In this document: piece after piece, positions 1 to 12,094 of the stretch
How the letters are laid out: each line of letters begins with the position of its first letter
Position numbering within the stretch: the stretch's first letter is position 1
Assembly (NCBI GenBank): GCA_944989445.1
Contig: CALYLW010000044.1
Location: 1,841,501-1,905,500 of the forward strand
Direction of reading: 5' to 3'
Length of the DNA: 64,000 bases
Source: Ampullaceana balthica
Lineage: Eukaryota; Mollusca; Gastropoda; Lymnaeidae
Program-made: the position numbers and the translations under genes
The notes under the pieces: model-generated
Told to the model about the DNA's origin: nothing
What the model saw: the letters and a program-made list of their open reading frames with translations, nothing else
The model's database searches: none

Positions 1-165
1 AATAAATGGTAAACAATCAAATGATTAAGTGGAACTTTTATTGAAAGTTTCGCGTTTTTGATGTGACGTCACATTTCTTAAACAGCCCCCCTCCTCGTAC
101 CACATCGTCACAGATGCGTGGACCCCCTATGGTGGATTAAAAGGGGGGGGTGCTGAACGGGCTAA
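1..165. repeat. Dispersed repeat, copy 1 (pairs with 10105-10260)
   Basis: Contains TTTTTGATGTGACGTCACA, then TTCTTAAAC and a C-rich block. The same order, with about 75-80% identity by eye, occurs at 10105-10260 inside the non-autonomous hAT element. The left end is cut by the window edge. Confidence 0.5.
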
Positions 166-214
166 AGCCCCCAATAATTTAAGGGCCCCCAAACTTTTTA
201 TGAATTATAGTGTA

Positions 215-1960
215 TAATAAAGATCCAGGCCATTATGTTTGTACGAATCCCTGAAAATGCCTTGGACAGTCATACGGCAATGCTGCAAATTAGTAGGAAG
301 TATAACGGAAACCAGGCTGTTCTTCGTGAGAAGTGCATTGTAGCTCATTATGTGCCGTGCACAGCTCATTCCTTTAATTTGGTTTGGGAAAAGAGCAGCA
401 GGTTGTCCTACTGCGGTCAGATTTTTTTGTCTTCTGCAAAATCTTTATACCCGACTTGTTGCATCTACTCATCGTTGACAGGTACTTCAAAAACATATGA
501 AATTGATACATGCTTAGAAAGCCTTGTCTGACACAAGATGATCAGCCTGACATTATGCTGTAAGGTCTGTTAATAGCTCATACCATGAGAATATCGCAGC
601 ACTGGAAGAATTAGGAACGAATGAAAATCAGCCACGTGACTGCCGACTTGAAGAAGAAGGATTTCTAAAGGAAATTGAACAACTGGAAGTCGCAATTTTA
701 CTTGAAATTTGGGAAACAATTTTAGAATGATGGCTCTCATTAAGTTTGTTAAAAAATAGCATTCTTAATTTTATTCCTATGAAGACAAAAGAAAGGAAAA
801 GTCCGTGGTAAAAACAGTGTAAACAATCTTCAATACTATCAAACAAAAAAGAAAGCGTCAGTTTGATAAATGACATCAACAAAACAGTATTCTCCTGGAG
901 AAAACAATTCAAGATTGAGGTATTTCTGGTTATCATTGACAAACTTTCTTAAGCCCAACAACATTGGTTAGGTGCATATAAATACATCCATGAGAAATTT
1001 GGCTTTCTTACAAACCTAACTGAGCTCAGCACTTTCGCCACCCAATGGACAGCAGTCAAGTTAATGGAAGAACATTCAAAGGATTTCGAAGAAGGGGTCG
1101 GGTAAATCCGAAGCAACCGTTTCGTCCCCCTCAATTTACTAGCAACGCCATCGAGCGGTGACGGTTTAGGGCCAGGAGCGCCAGTACTGATTAGCAAAAA
1201 GTGCCGCGAAGAACGCATTGGACGCCAGCTCTGAGGAAACCTTCCAGTGGGGGTTGCACCCTAGGTAGGTCTTTGATGATCCCCCAGTCTGCGACGGTCC
1301 TAACCATGGCGACCCATGTGCTTTGCCGGGATGGCGCCAAAGTGGTAGCGGGTCGTAGTAGGAAATTCCACCACCTCCTTGTGAGGGCAACTTAGTGGGA
1401 GGGATCTTCGACTGTATGTCCTGGATGCCCAAGGTGGCCGCTTCAGAAGTACCCGCTTTTTGGGGGGGGGGTTCCTCAGCTGTTACATCCCTTTGGTGGC
1501 CAGATGGCTAAGGGGGTCTTCCGGGAAGACCCATAAAGAGCACTAGGCTCGGGGCTTCTGATTTTCTTCCACATGTAGGTTCATGAGTGATTTCGAAGAC
1601 TGCTTACCTTCAGAATTAGTCCAATTTTCAGAACTCTTAGAAAAGTTATTGTCCATTCCCAGGCTCATGGTAAGGAAAAGGAATTAGTACAAAGCGAAAC
1701 TCAAAAAACTTGCACATAACTAAATATTTTGCTGCTTTTGCATGAGCTATATTTCACACAGTCCTTTATAAATGTACACATCGCACTTCTCATCTATCTT
1801 TCAATGATGACATCAAACTGCAACTGAGAGCGATCCTTTTCAAAGTTGAAAAGAATATATAATGAGTTAGAATTTGCATGGGACGAAAAAGGCTGAATAT
1901 GCTCTCTCTAATGAGCATTGAAAAGTAACTTGTAAGCTTACTCAGCTTTATTGACTTGAT
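215..1960 (+). pseudogene. Decayed hAT transposase (DUF4371/ZMYM-like)
   Basis: Fossil of a hAT-superfamily transposase of the type that also gave rise to ZMYM-like host proteins. Recognisable pieces in order, in shifting frames: a GQSYGNAAN-like catalytic-core block near 262-285; YNGNQAVLREKC and VAHYVPCTAHSFNLV (about 300-390); NQPRDCRLEEEGFLKEIEQL (about 630-690) followed by EVAILLEIWETILE; YEKFGFLTNLTELS (about 990-1030); SDFEDCLPSELVQFSELLEK (about 1587-1650); and the C-terminal dimerisation block with ERSFSKLKRIYNEL (about 1826-1870) and RLNMLSLMSIE (about 1890-1925). Several stops and frameshifts make it non-functional. A 496-bp insertion splits it at 1093-1588. Family assignment is by remembered conserved blocks. 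Confidence 0.75.
1093..1588. mobile_element. 496-bp insertion with 11-bp target duplication
   Basis: GC-rich block interrupting the decayed hAT transposase. It is flanked by perfect copies of GATTTCGAAGA at 1082-1092 and 1589-1599. Removing it reconnects the transposase reading (KDFE to DFED), so this is an insertion and not part of the host element. I see no poly-A, no simple tail, no terminal inverted repeats and no recognisable protein. An 11-bp duplication fits target-primed retrotransposition better than most DNA transposons, but the class is undetermined. Confidence 0.7.
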
Positions 1961-3090
1961 TGAAAACTTTGCCATTTGAAAAATTCGCAAACGAAAGTTG
2001 TAGGTTGAAATAATAATCAAACATATTTTTAAATAATTTTTGTTAGTTCAAATAGAGAAAAGAATTCGTTACCTAATGTAATTTGTTTTTATAAAATACG
2101 GAATAACGCGTAATAATATTCTTTACGGGGGCGCGTTCGAAAGCACTAAACAGCGTAAGTCGGGATGGGACCGTCGTAACCGGAGGACTACCTGTATATA
2201 TACATGCATATCTATGCTTTCACGCCTTTAACAAATATATATATATATAAAATATTACACTCAAAGACATTGAAATCATAATTTTCCTCAAGAAAAAATA
2301 TCAACAAAGAAAACCCATCTTTTGATTTTTTTTTCTTTGAGGGGGGGGGGTGATAAAATCGTATTCCCCCACCCCACTGTGGTGGAGGGAGTCGTGAGGT
2401 GGGATTCGTTCATGCTGTCGGTGTGTCCAAGCCCAAATGGCTTTATATCTTTTAAAACAGAGGACACTGCCTCTTTCATTCCAGCCTTTTTTAAAGATCT
2501 CTCTGCTGCGACTATTACTTTTCTTTTTTTCCTAATTTGTTTTAATGTTGTTCGTGTGTTTGGACTGTTTTATTATTGCAAGTTAACTGATATTTTTTTA
2601 ATAAGAATTTTCGCGTTTAACGTATTTCATTGTATTTCTTAATTTCTTTCTAGATTTAAAAAATTGTCATCTTTTGTTTTCTGACATAAAATCGTACACA
2701 GTAAAATTGTAGGCTCGGGTGTCACCCCCTGACGGGTGTCACCCGGGGCGACCCGCCCCCCCCCGCCCCCCCTAGTGACGCCACTGATCTGATATCCCCT
2801 CTGAAAAACTGCCCCGTACGTGTCATTGTCTTTCGAGAAATATCCCGTGCGTGTCTTTGTTTTTCAAGAAGCGTGATATATTAGGTTATCATTATACTTT
2901 TTGTCTTCTTTAAAATATCATTTTTCTTTCTTTGTTTATTTGGTTTTGTATTGTCACAGTTCCAGATAATAAAAAGTAAATTTATAGGGCAATTAAAACC
3001 CGGAGGAATATGGATATCACATTTGGTTCCTTTATAACTGTGTTTTAAAGTGTTCAATAACGTGTGGTATAGAGTAAAGAGGAATCACTT
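1960..3090. other. AT-rich stretch without a recognisable gene
   Basis: Low-complexity AT-rich DNA with G and C homopolymers (for example 2341-2350). Short ORFs near 2288-2642 cross a homopolymer and look like chance. The only structure I can name is the transposon-end-like block at 2715-2787. Confidence 0.5.
2715..2787 (-). mobile_element. hAT-like transposon terminus, single end
   Basis: Minus strand from 2787 reads CAGTGGCGTCACTAGGGGG, a terminus widely seen in hAT-type elements, followed inward by GGGTGTCACCCG motifs. It resembles the ends and internal unit of the element at 19635-20165. No matching opposite end or clean target duplication was found. Confidence 0.45.
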
Positions 3091-3094
3091 CACT

Positions 3095-3365
3095 TTGCTA
3101 ACCAGCAAGCGCTAACTGTCCACTGTTACGGGTCGGGTCGGGTGTTGACTTACGAGTATAAGCTAACTGGTGTTAACTACTGGGTATTATCCAGGTTTAA
3201 CTATTCATTCAATAGTTAACCAGTGTTATCTAGCGTGTGTTTCAATCTAATCACATTTGACTAGGTCAATTTAATTAACCAGGGTTAACTAAAAAGTGTT
3301 AACTATCAAGAGTTAGCTGTCGAGAGTTAACAAGCAAAGTTGAGATGTAAACTAACTAGCGCTAA
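3095..3365. repeat. Degenerate GTTAAC-rich repeat
   Basis: Many irregularly spaced GTTAACT, AGTTAAC and TAGCGCTAAC words, about ten in 270 bp. It looks like an old, diverged short tandem array. Confidence 0.4.
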
Positions 3366-3430
3366 CACTTGTTTACATTGTAGTTGTTTCTCTTCATAGC
3401 AAACTTGTAATTTTATTTTAATTATTAAAA

Positions 3431-4148
3431 CTTGACTGGGGCCCCCTCAACAATTTCATGGGTTCTCACACTTGACTGGGGCCTCCTCAACTATTTCATG
3501 GGTTCTCACACTTAACTGGGGCCTCCTCAACTATTTCATGGGTTCTCACACTTGACTGGGGCCTCCTCAACTATTTCATGGGTTCTCACACTTAACTGGG
3601 GCCTCCTCAACTATTTCATGGGTTCTCACACTTGACTGAGGCCTCCTCAACTATTTCATGGGTTCTCACACTTAACTGGGGCCTCCTCAACTATTTCATG
3701 GGTTCTCACACTTAACTGGGGCCTCCTCAACTATTTCATGGGTTCTCTCACTATACTGGAGCCATCGCAACAATTTCTTGAGTTCTCACACTTGACTGGG
3801 GCCTCCTCAACTATTTCATGGGTTCTCTCACTATACTGGAGCCACCGCAACAATTTCTTGGGTTCTCACACTTGACTGGGGCCACCTCAACAATTTCATG
3901 GGTTATCACAATTGACTGTGGCCTCTTAAAGTATTTCAAGGGTTCTCACACTTGAATGGGGCCTCCTCAACTATTTCATAGGTTCTCACACTTAACTGTT
4001 GCCATCTCAACTATTTCATGGGTTCTCACACTTGACTGGGACCACCTCACCTATTCATGGGTTCGCACACTTGACTGGGCCCTCCTCAACAATTTTATGG
4101 GTTCTCACACTTGACTGGGGCCACCTAACCTATTTCATGGGTTCTCGC
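3431..4148. repeat. 40-bp minisatellite, about 18 copies
   Basis: Unit contains CTTGACTGGGGCCTCCTCAA and CTATTTCATGGGTTCTCACA; the period is 40 bp. Units are homogeneous on the left and diverge after about 3750. No coding frame. Confidence 0.95.
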
Positions 4149-4149
4149 A

Positions 4150-4701
4150 AATCACTTATGTAAACTCGTGAAACACGTATTAAAAGTAAATTTAAGAGAG
4201 TTTTTTGTCTTCACGCTGAGAGAGCCCCATCTCCCCTACCCCCACCATCACCCCTGTCAAAATGAGATGCTGGTTCCCTGGTCCAGTCAATAAGGACACC
4301 GGTCATTGATTACGAGAGATAGATGGACAATATGACTCCTTCCGCGCCCTACCACAGGGCGGATAATGTGATGTCCCCAGGTTAATCCGACGAACCAAGA
4401 GAAGGGATAGAACCAGTAACAAGGGCGGCCCAACGTTGGCTTCATGAAGAGGGTGCCTCCACTGTAACACCTTTAATACCTCAGGTGGGGGAGACCTGGG
4501 GAGTATTGCTTTTGTAAATATTTAAGTGCGTCATTTCCGATCTACTATAAATGCTTTAGCGTAGGAGTAAGAATTACCAGAAAACCCTTTGTCAACCCCA
4601 GGCTTGCAATAATCTACACCCTGCCCCCCCCCTTCCTGGGTAGGTAACCGATAGGTCTTGAAATGTGCAAGTCCGTTTTTAAGCAAAATCGGAAAGAGAG
4701 C

Positions 4702-4732
<31 letters not shown>

Positions 4733-4976
4733 ATAAACTGTAAACTTAAAGATTGTCTTATCTTTGGATTTCACTGACGGAAAGGTTTGGTGCGTCCCGT
4801 TGAACTGAAGACTTATTTCCTGCCAAATGAACCCCCTTTAATACCGAGATATTCACGCTTAGCCACGTTTTAATCATCGAATGGACTCGTCACCTAGGGG
4901 CCACACCCTCCATTCATTGTAATCTCACAAACTAAGTCTTAAAGAAATTCGGTGCTTTTGAAGACTATCAACTTAT
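4150..4976. other. No gene seen; (GA)n tract
   Basis: Mixed sequence with an AG dinucleotide run at 4694-4728. No similarity recognised. Confidence 0.4.
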
Positions 4977-5117
4977 GCTGAACTCTGGGAAGTAAGAACT
5001 TACCCTGAACGCTGGGAAGTTAGCACTTACCCTGAACGCTCGGAAGTTAGCACTTACCCTGAACGCTCGGAAGTTAGCACTTACCCTGAACGCTCGTAAG
5101 TTAGCACTTACCCTGAA
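4977..5117. repeat. 27-bp minisatellite, about 5 copies
   Basis: Unit contains AAGTTAGCACTTACCCTGAA preceded by CGCTCGG. The outer copies are diverged. Confidence 0.9.
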
Positions 5118-7262
5118 GGCCGATTCGCAGTGAGTCAAGGACACATTTTTTCAGCTCTGATTTCTATCGAATAATAAATCGCTAATGGTAAATGGCAGTA
5201 AGTTGGAGTGTCATGTTTTTATGGAAGGGAAAGTTAATGTAAAGACATTGATGAATATTTCACTTACTTTTAAAAGATGTAAGTCTTACCAACATTTCGT
5301 TGAGCCCCCATTATGGAAAGTAGAAAGATACGCCACTTGTCCCGTCGTATTTTATTAGTGCTCCCGGTTGTCAGTCATTGTCCGGCAGCGAAACGAGATG
5401 ACCGGAGTGAAAGGGACAGGGTCAATACACTATGTGCACACAAAGCGATGGGTCTGGAGCTGACCCCAGGAGGGAGATGTTTATTGTGACCAACAGTTCA
5501 TTGACTGTCCATTAGATTGGGGGTGGGGAGATATCTGAGATATATATATATTACCCTACAGAATAATGTAAGCCTCACATTAGATCATAGGATCTCTGTT
5601 ATCGTCATTATTTTACGTTTCTATGACTGACAATGTTAAGGATACAGATATCACTTGATTTATATTAGGGTAAAATAACATTTTAAAACTTACATTCCAC
5701 GAACATGAAAGAAGATTATTTTTCTTTCTTTCGCTTTGAATGATTAAAACGGAGAAATTAGTAATATCTGTATTTATATTAATTTTCTTACCAGTCTTTT
5801 AAAAAAGAAACACTTGTAAAGGAAAAAAAACCACTTGATATATGGGGTATGGGGGGGGAGGGGGGCAGTTGTTAATAAAACCATGGCTTAACCAGATATA
5901 CATGCAACACGCAAGCCTCTTTATTTCGTGGCACTTTGTTGAGGAGTGCTTGCTAAGTAGTCTGTATGATTATAAGGTGGATACTCTACACTACAGGCTG
6001 TAGAATACCAGTAAATAATAGTTTGTTGCATGAAGCACACGATTTAGCACATTCATTTTTCTTCTGTTTTGTCTGTTTATGTTATTATGCTGCCTATTAT
6101 GTGACTGTTAAATATGACGCCTATATCATATAAAGTAGATATACATTATGTTAGGGCCCTGTCGTATGTTTGTTCAGTATGTGGACATACATTATTTTAG
6201 GCCCCAGGTGCGCCAAAACCGCTACCACCTTGAAAAACATTTGATTCTCTTACATAAGAGTAAACCACTACTAACTCGCGTGTCAGGCACATCTCTCGTG
6301 CCATAAAGGATTCGTGTGTTTGTATGTAGCACTATTCATTACCCACCTAAAGAGCCACCCATACTATTTTTAAAAGGTCTAAAACGCGCTAAGTGTTATT
6401 GAATTATGCGATATTGGCTTGATGAATCCATTCGAAGCTCTGCTTCCCGCGCAAAGGTTGAACAACTCTGTTATAGAAGATTCGATTCTCCATAAACATT
6501 CATTTACTTTATTTATTAGCCAGCAGTTTAACTGAGTCCTTATGAAAAGTAGCTAACAATAGTGAAGAAATGACGCAAATAACTGGAAGTTGAAATGACT
6601 AAATATGATGGCATAGCTCGAGGTTGATATGACTAAATATGATGACGTTTCGATCAAGGTCTTCTATGACGCCTGGACTTGGTAATCGATTCCCGATGTG
6701 TACAAGGAAATACAAGGCGATTCCATTATAGTAGAGTCAAGACAAAGTTAATTTATCAAATAGCAATGAATTCATCCATATTACAGGGCATTAAATGTTC
6801 CGGAGATTTTCAGAAAGCTGAAGCAATAATATTGATGACATTGATATAAAACACTTTAGACTTTAAAATTTGTATAAGCTTTTAAAAAAAATAAAATGAG
6901 GAATGAACTTCTTTCAACTTGTCCTAAAAATAAACCTTTTCGTCTAGAACAACTTTTTGTGCCACTGCCTGCATCTTTTGTTTAAGTGTTGACCTATTGC
7001 TGTGACCAGTCTTGTTAATAGGTGCTCATTCTTAACTTGAAAGTTACGTGCGCGTGTTGTTACTTTGCATGTTGTTGTTTTTTGTTGTTGTTTTTTTGGG
7101 TCTTGTTTTACTATAGTCTCCTTGCATCTACATTAGATGGTTGTGGAACTTCACTTGACATTTAATAGCAATTTAATAACATCAAAACTTTATATTTGTT
7201 ATTTCTAACAACCATAATGTATATATTATGCATGCAGACAGTGCAGCTTGCTGGTGTCATAG
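5118..7262. other. 2.1 kb without recognisable features
   Basis: AT-rich DNA with short homopolymers. There is no ORF of note, no array, and no transposon end that I can support. Confidence 0.5.
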
Positions 7263-7790
7263 AATCGTTTCTGAGTTTGTTTTAATATCACGTGTCTTGT
7301 TTCTGAGTTTGTTTTAATATCACGTGTCTTGTTTCTGAGTTTGTTTTAATATCACGTGTCTTGTTTCTGAGTTTGTTTCAGTATCACGTGTCTTGTTTCT
7401 GAGTTTGTTTCAATATCACGTGTCCTGTTTCTGAGTTTGTTTCAGTATCACGTATCTTGTTTCTGAGTTTGTTTCAGTAGCACGTGTCTTGTTTCTGAGT
7501 TTGTTTCAATATCAAGTGTCTTGTTTCTGAGTTTGTTTCAATATCACGTGTCTTGTTTCTGAGTTTGTTTCAGTATCACGTGTCTTGTTTCTGAGTTTGT
7601 TTCAATATCACGTGTCTTGTTTCTAACTGAGTTTGTTTCAATATCACGTGTCTTGTTTCTGAGTTTGTTTCAATATCACGTGTCTTGTTTCTGAGTTTGT
7701 TTCAGTAGCACATGTCTTGTTTCTGAGTTTGTTTCAATATCACGTGTCTTGTTTCTGAGTTTGTTTCAATATCACGTGTCTTGTTTCTAA
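7263..7790. repeat. 32-bp minisatellite, left part
   Basis: Unit contains TTTCTGAGTTTGTTTCAATA then TCACGTGTCTTG, 32 bp. Some units carry an extra AACT (TTTCTAACTGAG). The array is interrupted by the LINE at 7789-8610 and resumes at 8611. Confidence 0.95.
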
Positions 7791-8610
7791 CTTTCTAAGA
7801 CTTAGATGAATTGATAAAATGGAAAACTAACTGGAGTATGTCTTTCCACCCAGAAAAGTGTCAACTGTTAAGCGTAACAAAGAAAAAGAAACAAATAAAT
7901 TCAAAATATTACATTCATGGAAAAGAACTGACCCAAACTAAAGATGCAAAATACTTAGGAGTCTTAATAAATGAGAAACTATCATGGAATCCCCATGTCA
8001 ATGAAGTTATTAAAAAATCAAACAAAACCTTAGGCTTTATAAAAAGAAACTTTAACAAATGTAATAGAGATATAAAACTAAAATGCTACCTCACTTTGGT
8101 GAGACCTGTACTAGAATATGCATCTTCTGTATGGGACCCATCCACCAAAGAAAACATTGATAAACTAGAACAAATTCAAAAAAGAGCTGCCAGATTAATT
8201 ACTGGAGAATATTCGAAACTGACAAGAATAACACCATTAGTTAAATCATTAAACCTTGAAACACTAGAGGATAGAAGAACCAAAAGCAAAGTAGTAATCA
8301 TACATAAAGCAATTAATTCTTATTTAGAAATACAACACAAAGATAACTTAATACAACCCTCAGATAGACATAAGGATAAAAACACCTTCCTTATTCCGTA
8401 TGCAAGAACAAACACATACAAGTTTTCCTTCTTCCCGTCCGGAATTCGGGCGTGGAATGGGTTGCCTGAAGAATCCAGGAAAACCAACACTTTATCAGCA
8501 TTTAAATCTCTAATAAAAATGCAGGACTAAACACAAACCATAGATAAGCGTAGGACGCAATAATCTTCTGTATAGAAGGAGCGTCTGTAAACAGATAAGA
8601 TAAGATAACT
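7789..8610 (+). pseudogene. 5'-truncated LINE (CR1/L2/Jockey-like), RT C-terminus and tail
   Basis: Open reading frame of about 240 codons from the region following the RT catalytic core: FHPEKCQLL, YLGVLINEKLSWNPHV, TLVRPVLEYASSVWDP, QIQKRAARLITGEYS, FFPSGIRAWNGLPEES, stop at 8530. These blocks are typical of CR1/L2/Jockey-type non-LTR elements; the FADD motif is missing because the 5' end is truncated. The 3' end is a hairpin (8554-8589) followed by GATAA repeats (to 8607), a microsatellite-type LINE tail. It is inserted inside the 32-bp minisatellite at a TAACT|GAGTTTG site, so the duplication can only be bounded to about 4-5 bp. The intact frame suggests a young copy. Confidence 0.85.
8554..8607 (+). 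promoter_or_regulatory. LINE 3' hairpin and GATAA tail
   Basis: GACGC pairs with GCGTC and, inside, CTTCT pairs with AGAAG around a GTAT loop. AGATAAGATAAGATAA follows. Nearly the same block ends the SINE at 42250-42304. In stringent-type LINEs such 3' hairpins are what the reverse transcriptase recognises; that role here is inferred. Confidence 0.75.
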
Positions 8611-9637
8611 GAGTTTGTTTCAATATCACGTGTCTTGTTTCTGAGTTTGTTTTAATATCACGTGTCTTGTTTCTGAGTTTGTTTCAATATCACGTGTCTT
8701 TTTTCTAACTGAGTTTGTTTCAATATCACGTGTCTTGTTTCTGAGTTTGTTTTAATATCGCCTGTCTTGTTTCTGAGTTTGTTTTAATATCGCATGTCTT
8801 GTTTCTGAGTTTGTTTCAATATCACCTGTCTTGTTTCTGAGTTTGTTTCAGTATCATGTGTCTTATTTCTGATTTTGTTTCAATATCACCTGTCTTGTTT
8901 CTGAGTTTGTTTCAATATCACGTGTCTTGTTTCTAACTGAGTTTGTTTCAATATCACGTGTCTTTGTTTCTGAGTTTGTTTTAATATCGCCTGTCTTGTT
9001 TCTGAGTTTGTTTTAATATCGCCTGTCTTGTTTCTGAGTTTGTTTCAATATCACCTGTCTTGTTTCTGAGTTTGTTTCAGTATCACGTGTTTTGTTTGTT
9101 TCTGATTTTGTTTCAATATCACCTGTCTGGTTTCTGAGTTTGTTTCAATATCACGTGTCTTGTTTCTAACTGAGTTTGTTTCAATATCACGTGTCTTCTT
9201 TCTGAGTTTGTTTTAATATCGCCTGTCTTGTTTCTGAGTTTGTTTTAATATTGCCTGTCTTGTTTCTGAGTTTGTTTCAATATCACCTGTCTTGTTTCTG
9301 AGTTTGTTTCAGTATCACTTGTTTTGTTTCTAACTGATTTTGTTTCAATATCACGTGTCTTGATTCTGAGTTTGTTTCAATATCACCTGTCTTGTTTCTG
9401 AGTTTGTTTCAGTATCACGTGTCTTGTTTCTGAGTTTGTTTCAATATCACGTGTCTTGTTTCTGAGTTTGTTTCAATATCACGTATCTTGTTTCTAACTG
9501 AGTTTGTTTGAATATCACGTGTCTTGTTTCTGAGTTTGTTTCAATATCACGTGTCTTGTTTCTAATTGAGTTTGTTTCAATATCACGTGTCTTGTTTCTG
9601 AGTTTGTTTCAATATCACGTGTCTTGTTTCTAAACTT
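8611..9637. repeat. 32-bp minisatellite, right part
   Basis: Continuation of the array at 7263-7790 with the same unit, about 32 more copies, including TAACTGAG variants. Short minus-strand ORFs over it have no support. Confidence 0.95.
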
Positions 9638-10104
9638 GCTAACGATCTTTTGGGCAAGATTCATTTCGATGTTTTCATTACTATTATTAGAACAATCTAA
9701 CCCGCGTGCCATAACAATGAACGTTGTCTGAATACTTTTTATGTCCATCCAATCCATGTTTACTGAGCCCACAACAAAACAACAACAAATGATTGAAAAG
9801 CGGAAGCGCTAAGCCCGGAACCCTTCTCTTGGCGCTCTCGTAACCAGTGCTGCCAGCGACAATTTCGGGAAAAACCTAGCCGACACGTCCAAAAAAACAT
9901 AGATCCGAAGGAAAAACATAGACACGCTAAAAATAAACAAATATGACGTCACACAGCTCCTCCCCCCCCCCAAAAAAAAATTAAGAAAAAAAATCTTATT
10001 TGAAAATGAACATGTTTCAAATCATTTTATTTTCATTTAAGTGTATATTTAGCTTGAGGCTACAATCTAATATCGTAACACACGGGAAGCCATTTAAAAC
10101 GTCA

Positions 10105-10260
10105 TTAAATTAATTGTAAGCAATCAAATATTTCAGTGGAGCTTTCATTTAAATTTTCGCTTTTTTTGATGTGACGTCACAGTTCTTAAACGCCCCCTCC
10201 CCCTTGTCAGACATCTCACAAAAGTGTAACCCCCTCGCTCTCCCCTAGATGCATGTCGTC
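10105..10260. repeat. Dispersed repeat, copy 2 (pairs with 1-165)
   Basis: Shares TTTTTGATGTGACGTCACA, TTCTTAAAC and a C-rich block in the same order with the start of the window. It lies inside the 9845-11129 hAT element. Confidence 0.5.
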
Positions 10261-10504
10261 ATTTTTATGAACGGCCCCTAAGGTATTAGTTTGTACTACA
10301 AGTATTTGTAAATTATACTACCTGCATTTATTCATGACTTATGCCATCTTCCTTATAAATGACCATCTTATCAGCATTCTTGGAACCATTCGTATTGTAT
10401 CAAATACAAACGATCCTTTTTTAAACAGAAGTTTATTGAGTCATAACATTATCCATTGTGTATGTCTAGTATTGCATTTACATTTGAGTTTTAAAAGTTG
10501 ATAG

Positions 10505-10665
10505 AGTGTTGGTTTTCCTCGTTTGATCAGGCAACTCATTCAACTTCCGAATTCCGGACGGAAGAACGAGATTTTGTATGTTTTTGTTCTTGCATACGGA
10601 ATAGGAAAAGTGTTTTTATAACTATGTCTAACTGAGCGTTGTATTAGATTATCTTTGGTCTATAC
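10505..10665 (-). pseudogene. Decayed LINE 3' fragment
   Basis: On the minus strand it reads approximately DNLIQRSVRHSYKNTFPIPY then ARTKTYKISFF, aligning with the C-terminal part of the LINE at 7789-8610 (DNLIQPSDRH, FLIPYARTNTYKFSFFPSG). A frameshift and stops follow. It is an older, diverged copy of the same or a sister family carried inside the hAT element. Confidence 0.75.
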
Positions 10666-11400
10666 CATGTATACTGTATACTTGAGAGAATATTCTCTCA
10701 ACGCAAGCAGAAGAAAATGGTAGAACTGTTAAGTTGTCATAAAGTCTAATAAAATTGAATATTTTGGTTCATTCAAGCTGTTTTATCGTGTACCAGATTT
10801 CTTTAGATAGATGGCACCACAGCAGTGCCACCTTTCGAATTCAGTGGAATAGAGCCATAGAGATCATAATGTAACATGCAAATGCGGGTGAAAAAACTGT
10901 TGCCACCTGCTGCTTAATTTTATTATTGAAAAATTGAATTTATTTAGGATTTATTTCCACAAATTTAATAATATTTGTACTTTAAAATAGTTTAATTACA
11001 TTTTTTAAAGAAAAACCTAGATTATGACAATTTTTCAAATACAAAACCTAGAAACCTAGAAACCTAGAAACCTAGACAAGGTCCAAAAAACGTAGATCTA
11101 GGTTGAAAAACCCAGCGCTGGCAGCACTGCTCGTAACACAAATAAGTTTGACTACGTCAGGGAATTCCATCAGTTATTGACTAGAAGTTGGCACACGTGT
11201 AAAAATAGCATGTAACAATTTATGTAAATGGGCAAATACAATATGTATATGAACAAATATGTTTGCGTTCACGGGTCATGACATTGGCTTTCATATTGTG
11301 TTAAGCAGTTGGTGACAAATAATCCAGGTATCATTTAGTCGCGTGTTTAAGTCAATCGTTATAATTAAACATTGTACTAAAAAGAAACGTAACCTAATAA

Positions 11401-12053
11401 AAACATATGGCTATAACACGAAAATATATGGCTATATCACGAAAATATATGGCTATAACACGAAATTATATGGCTATAACATGAAAATATATTGCTATAA
11501 CACGAAAATATATGGCTATAACACGAAAATATATGGCTATAACACGAAAATATATGGCTATAACACGAAAATATATGACTATAACACGAAAATATATGGC
11601 TATAACACGAAAATATATGACTATAACACGAAAATATATGGCTATAACACGAAAATATATGGCTATAACACGAAAATATATGGCTATAACACGAAAATAT
11701 ATGACTATAACACGAAAATATATGGCTATAACACGAAAATATATGGCTATAACACGAAAATATATGGCTATATCACGAAAATATATGGCTATAACACGAA
11801 AATATATGACTATAACACGAAAATATATGGCTATAACACGAAAATATATGGCTATAACACGAAAATATATGGCTATAACACGAAAATATATGGCTATAAC
11901 ACGAAAATATATGGCTATATCACGAAAATATATGGCTATAACACGAAAATATATGGCTATAACACGAAAATATATGGCTATAACACGAAAATATATGGCT
12001 ATAACACGAAAATATATGGCTATAACACGAAAATATATGGCTATAACACGAAA
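11401..12053. repeat. 21-bp satellite, about 31 copies
   Basis: Unit ATATGGCTATAACACGAAA plus two more A's, highly uniform. Because 21 is divisible by 3, two long overlapping ORFs (reading KIYGYNT and TRKYMAI) arise automatically. There is no sign of a real protein. Confidence 0.97.
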
Positions 12054-12094
12054 CGCTACTAGTATTAATGTTGCTGCAAAATAAACAGCAATAT

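Larger units (their letters stand above)
9845..11129. mobile_element. Non-autonomous hAT element with intact ends
   Basis: Perfect 14-bp terminal inverted repeats CAGTGCTGCCAGCG (9845-9858 and, reversed, 11116-11129). They are flanked by a perfect 8-bp target duplication CTCGTAAC (9837-9844 and 11130-11137). Ends of this form with an 8-bp duplication are diagnostic of the hAT superfamily. The subterminal regions share CCTAGA-type motifs, tandem near the right end (AACCTAGAAACCTAG at 11045-11075). No transposase is encoded. The interior includes the dispersed repeat also seen at 1-165 and a decayed LINE piece at 10505-10665. Confidence 0.93.

Noticed and set aside
235..531. Independent 98-codon gene
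   Set aside because: Parts match conserved hAT transposase blocks that continue in other frames; it is a fragment of the decayed element.
2288..2642. Overlapping ORFs on both strands
   Set aside because: Both cross a G homopolymer in AT-rich DNA and show no family resemblance.
3431..4148. CRISPR-like array
   Set aside because: Repeats are directly adjacent without unique spacers, and this is eukaryotic DNA; the same reasoning applies to the other arrays.
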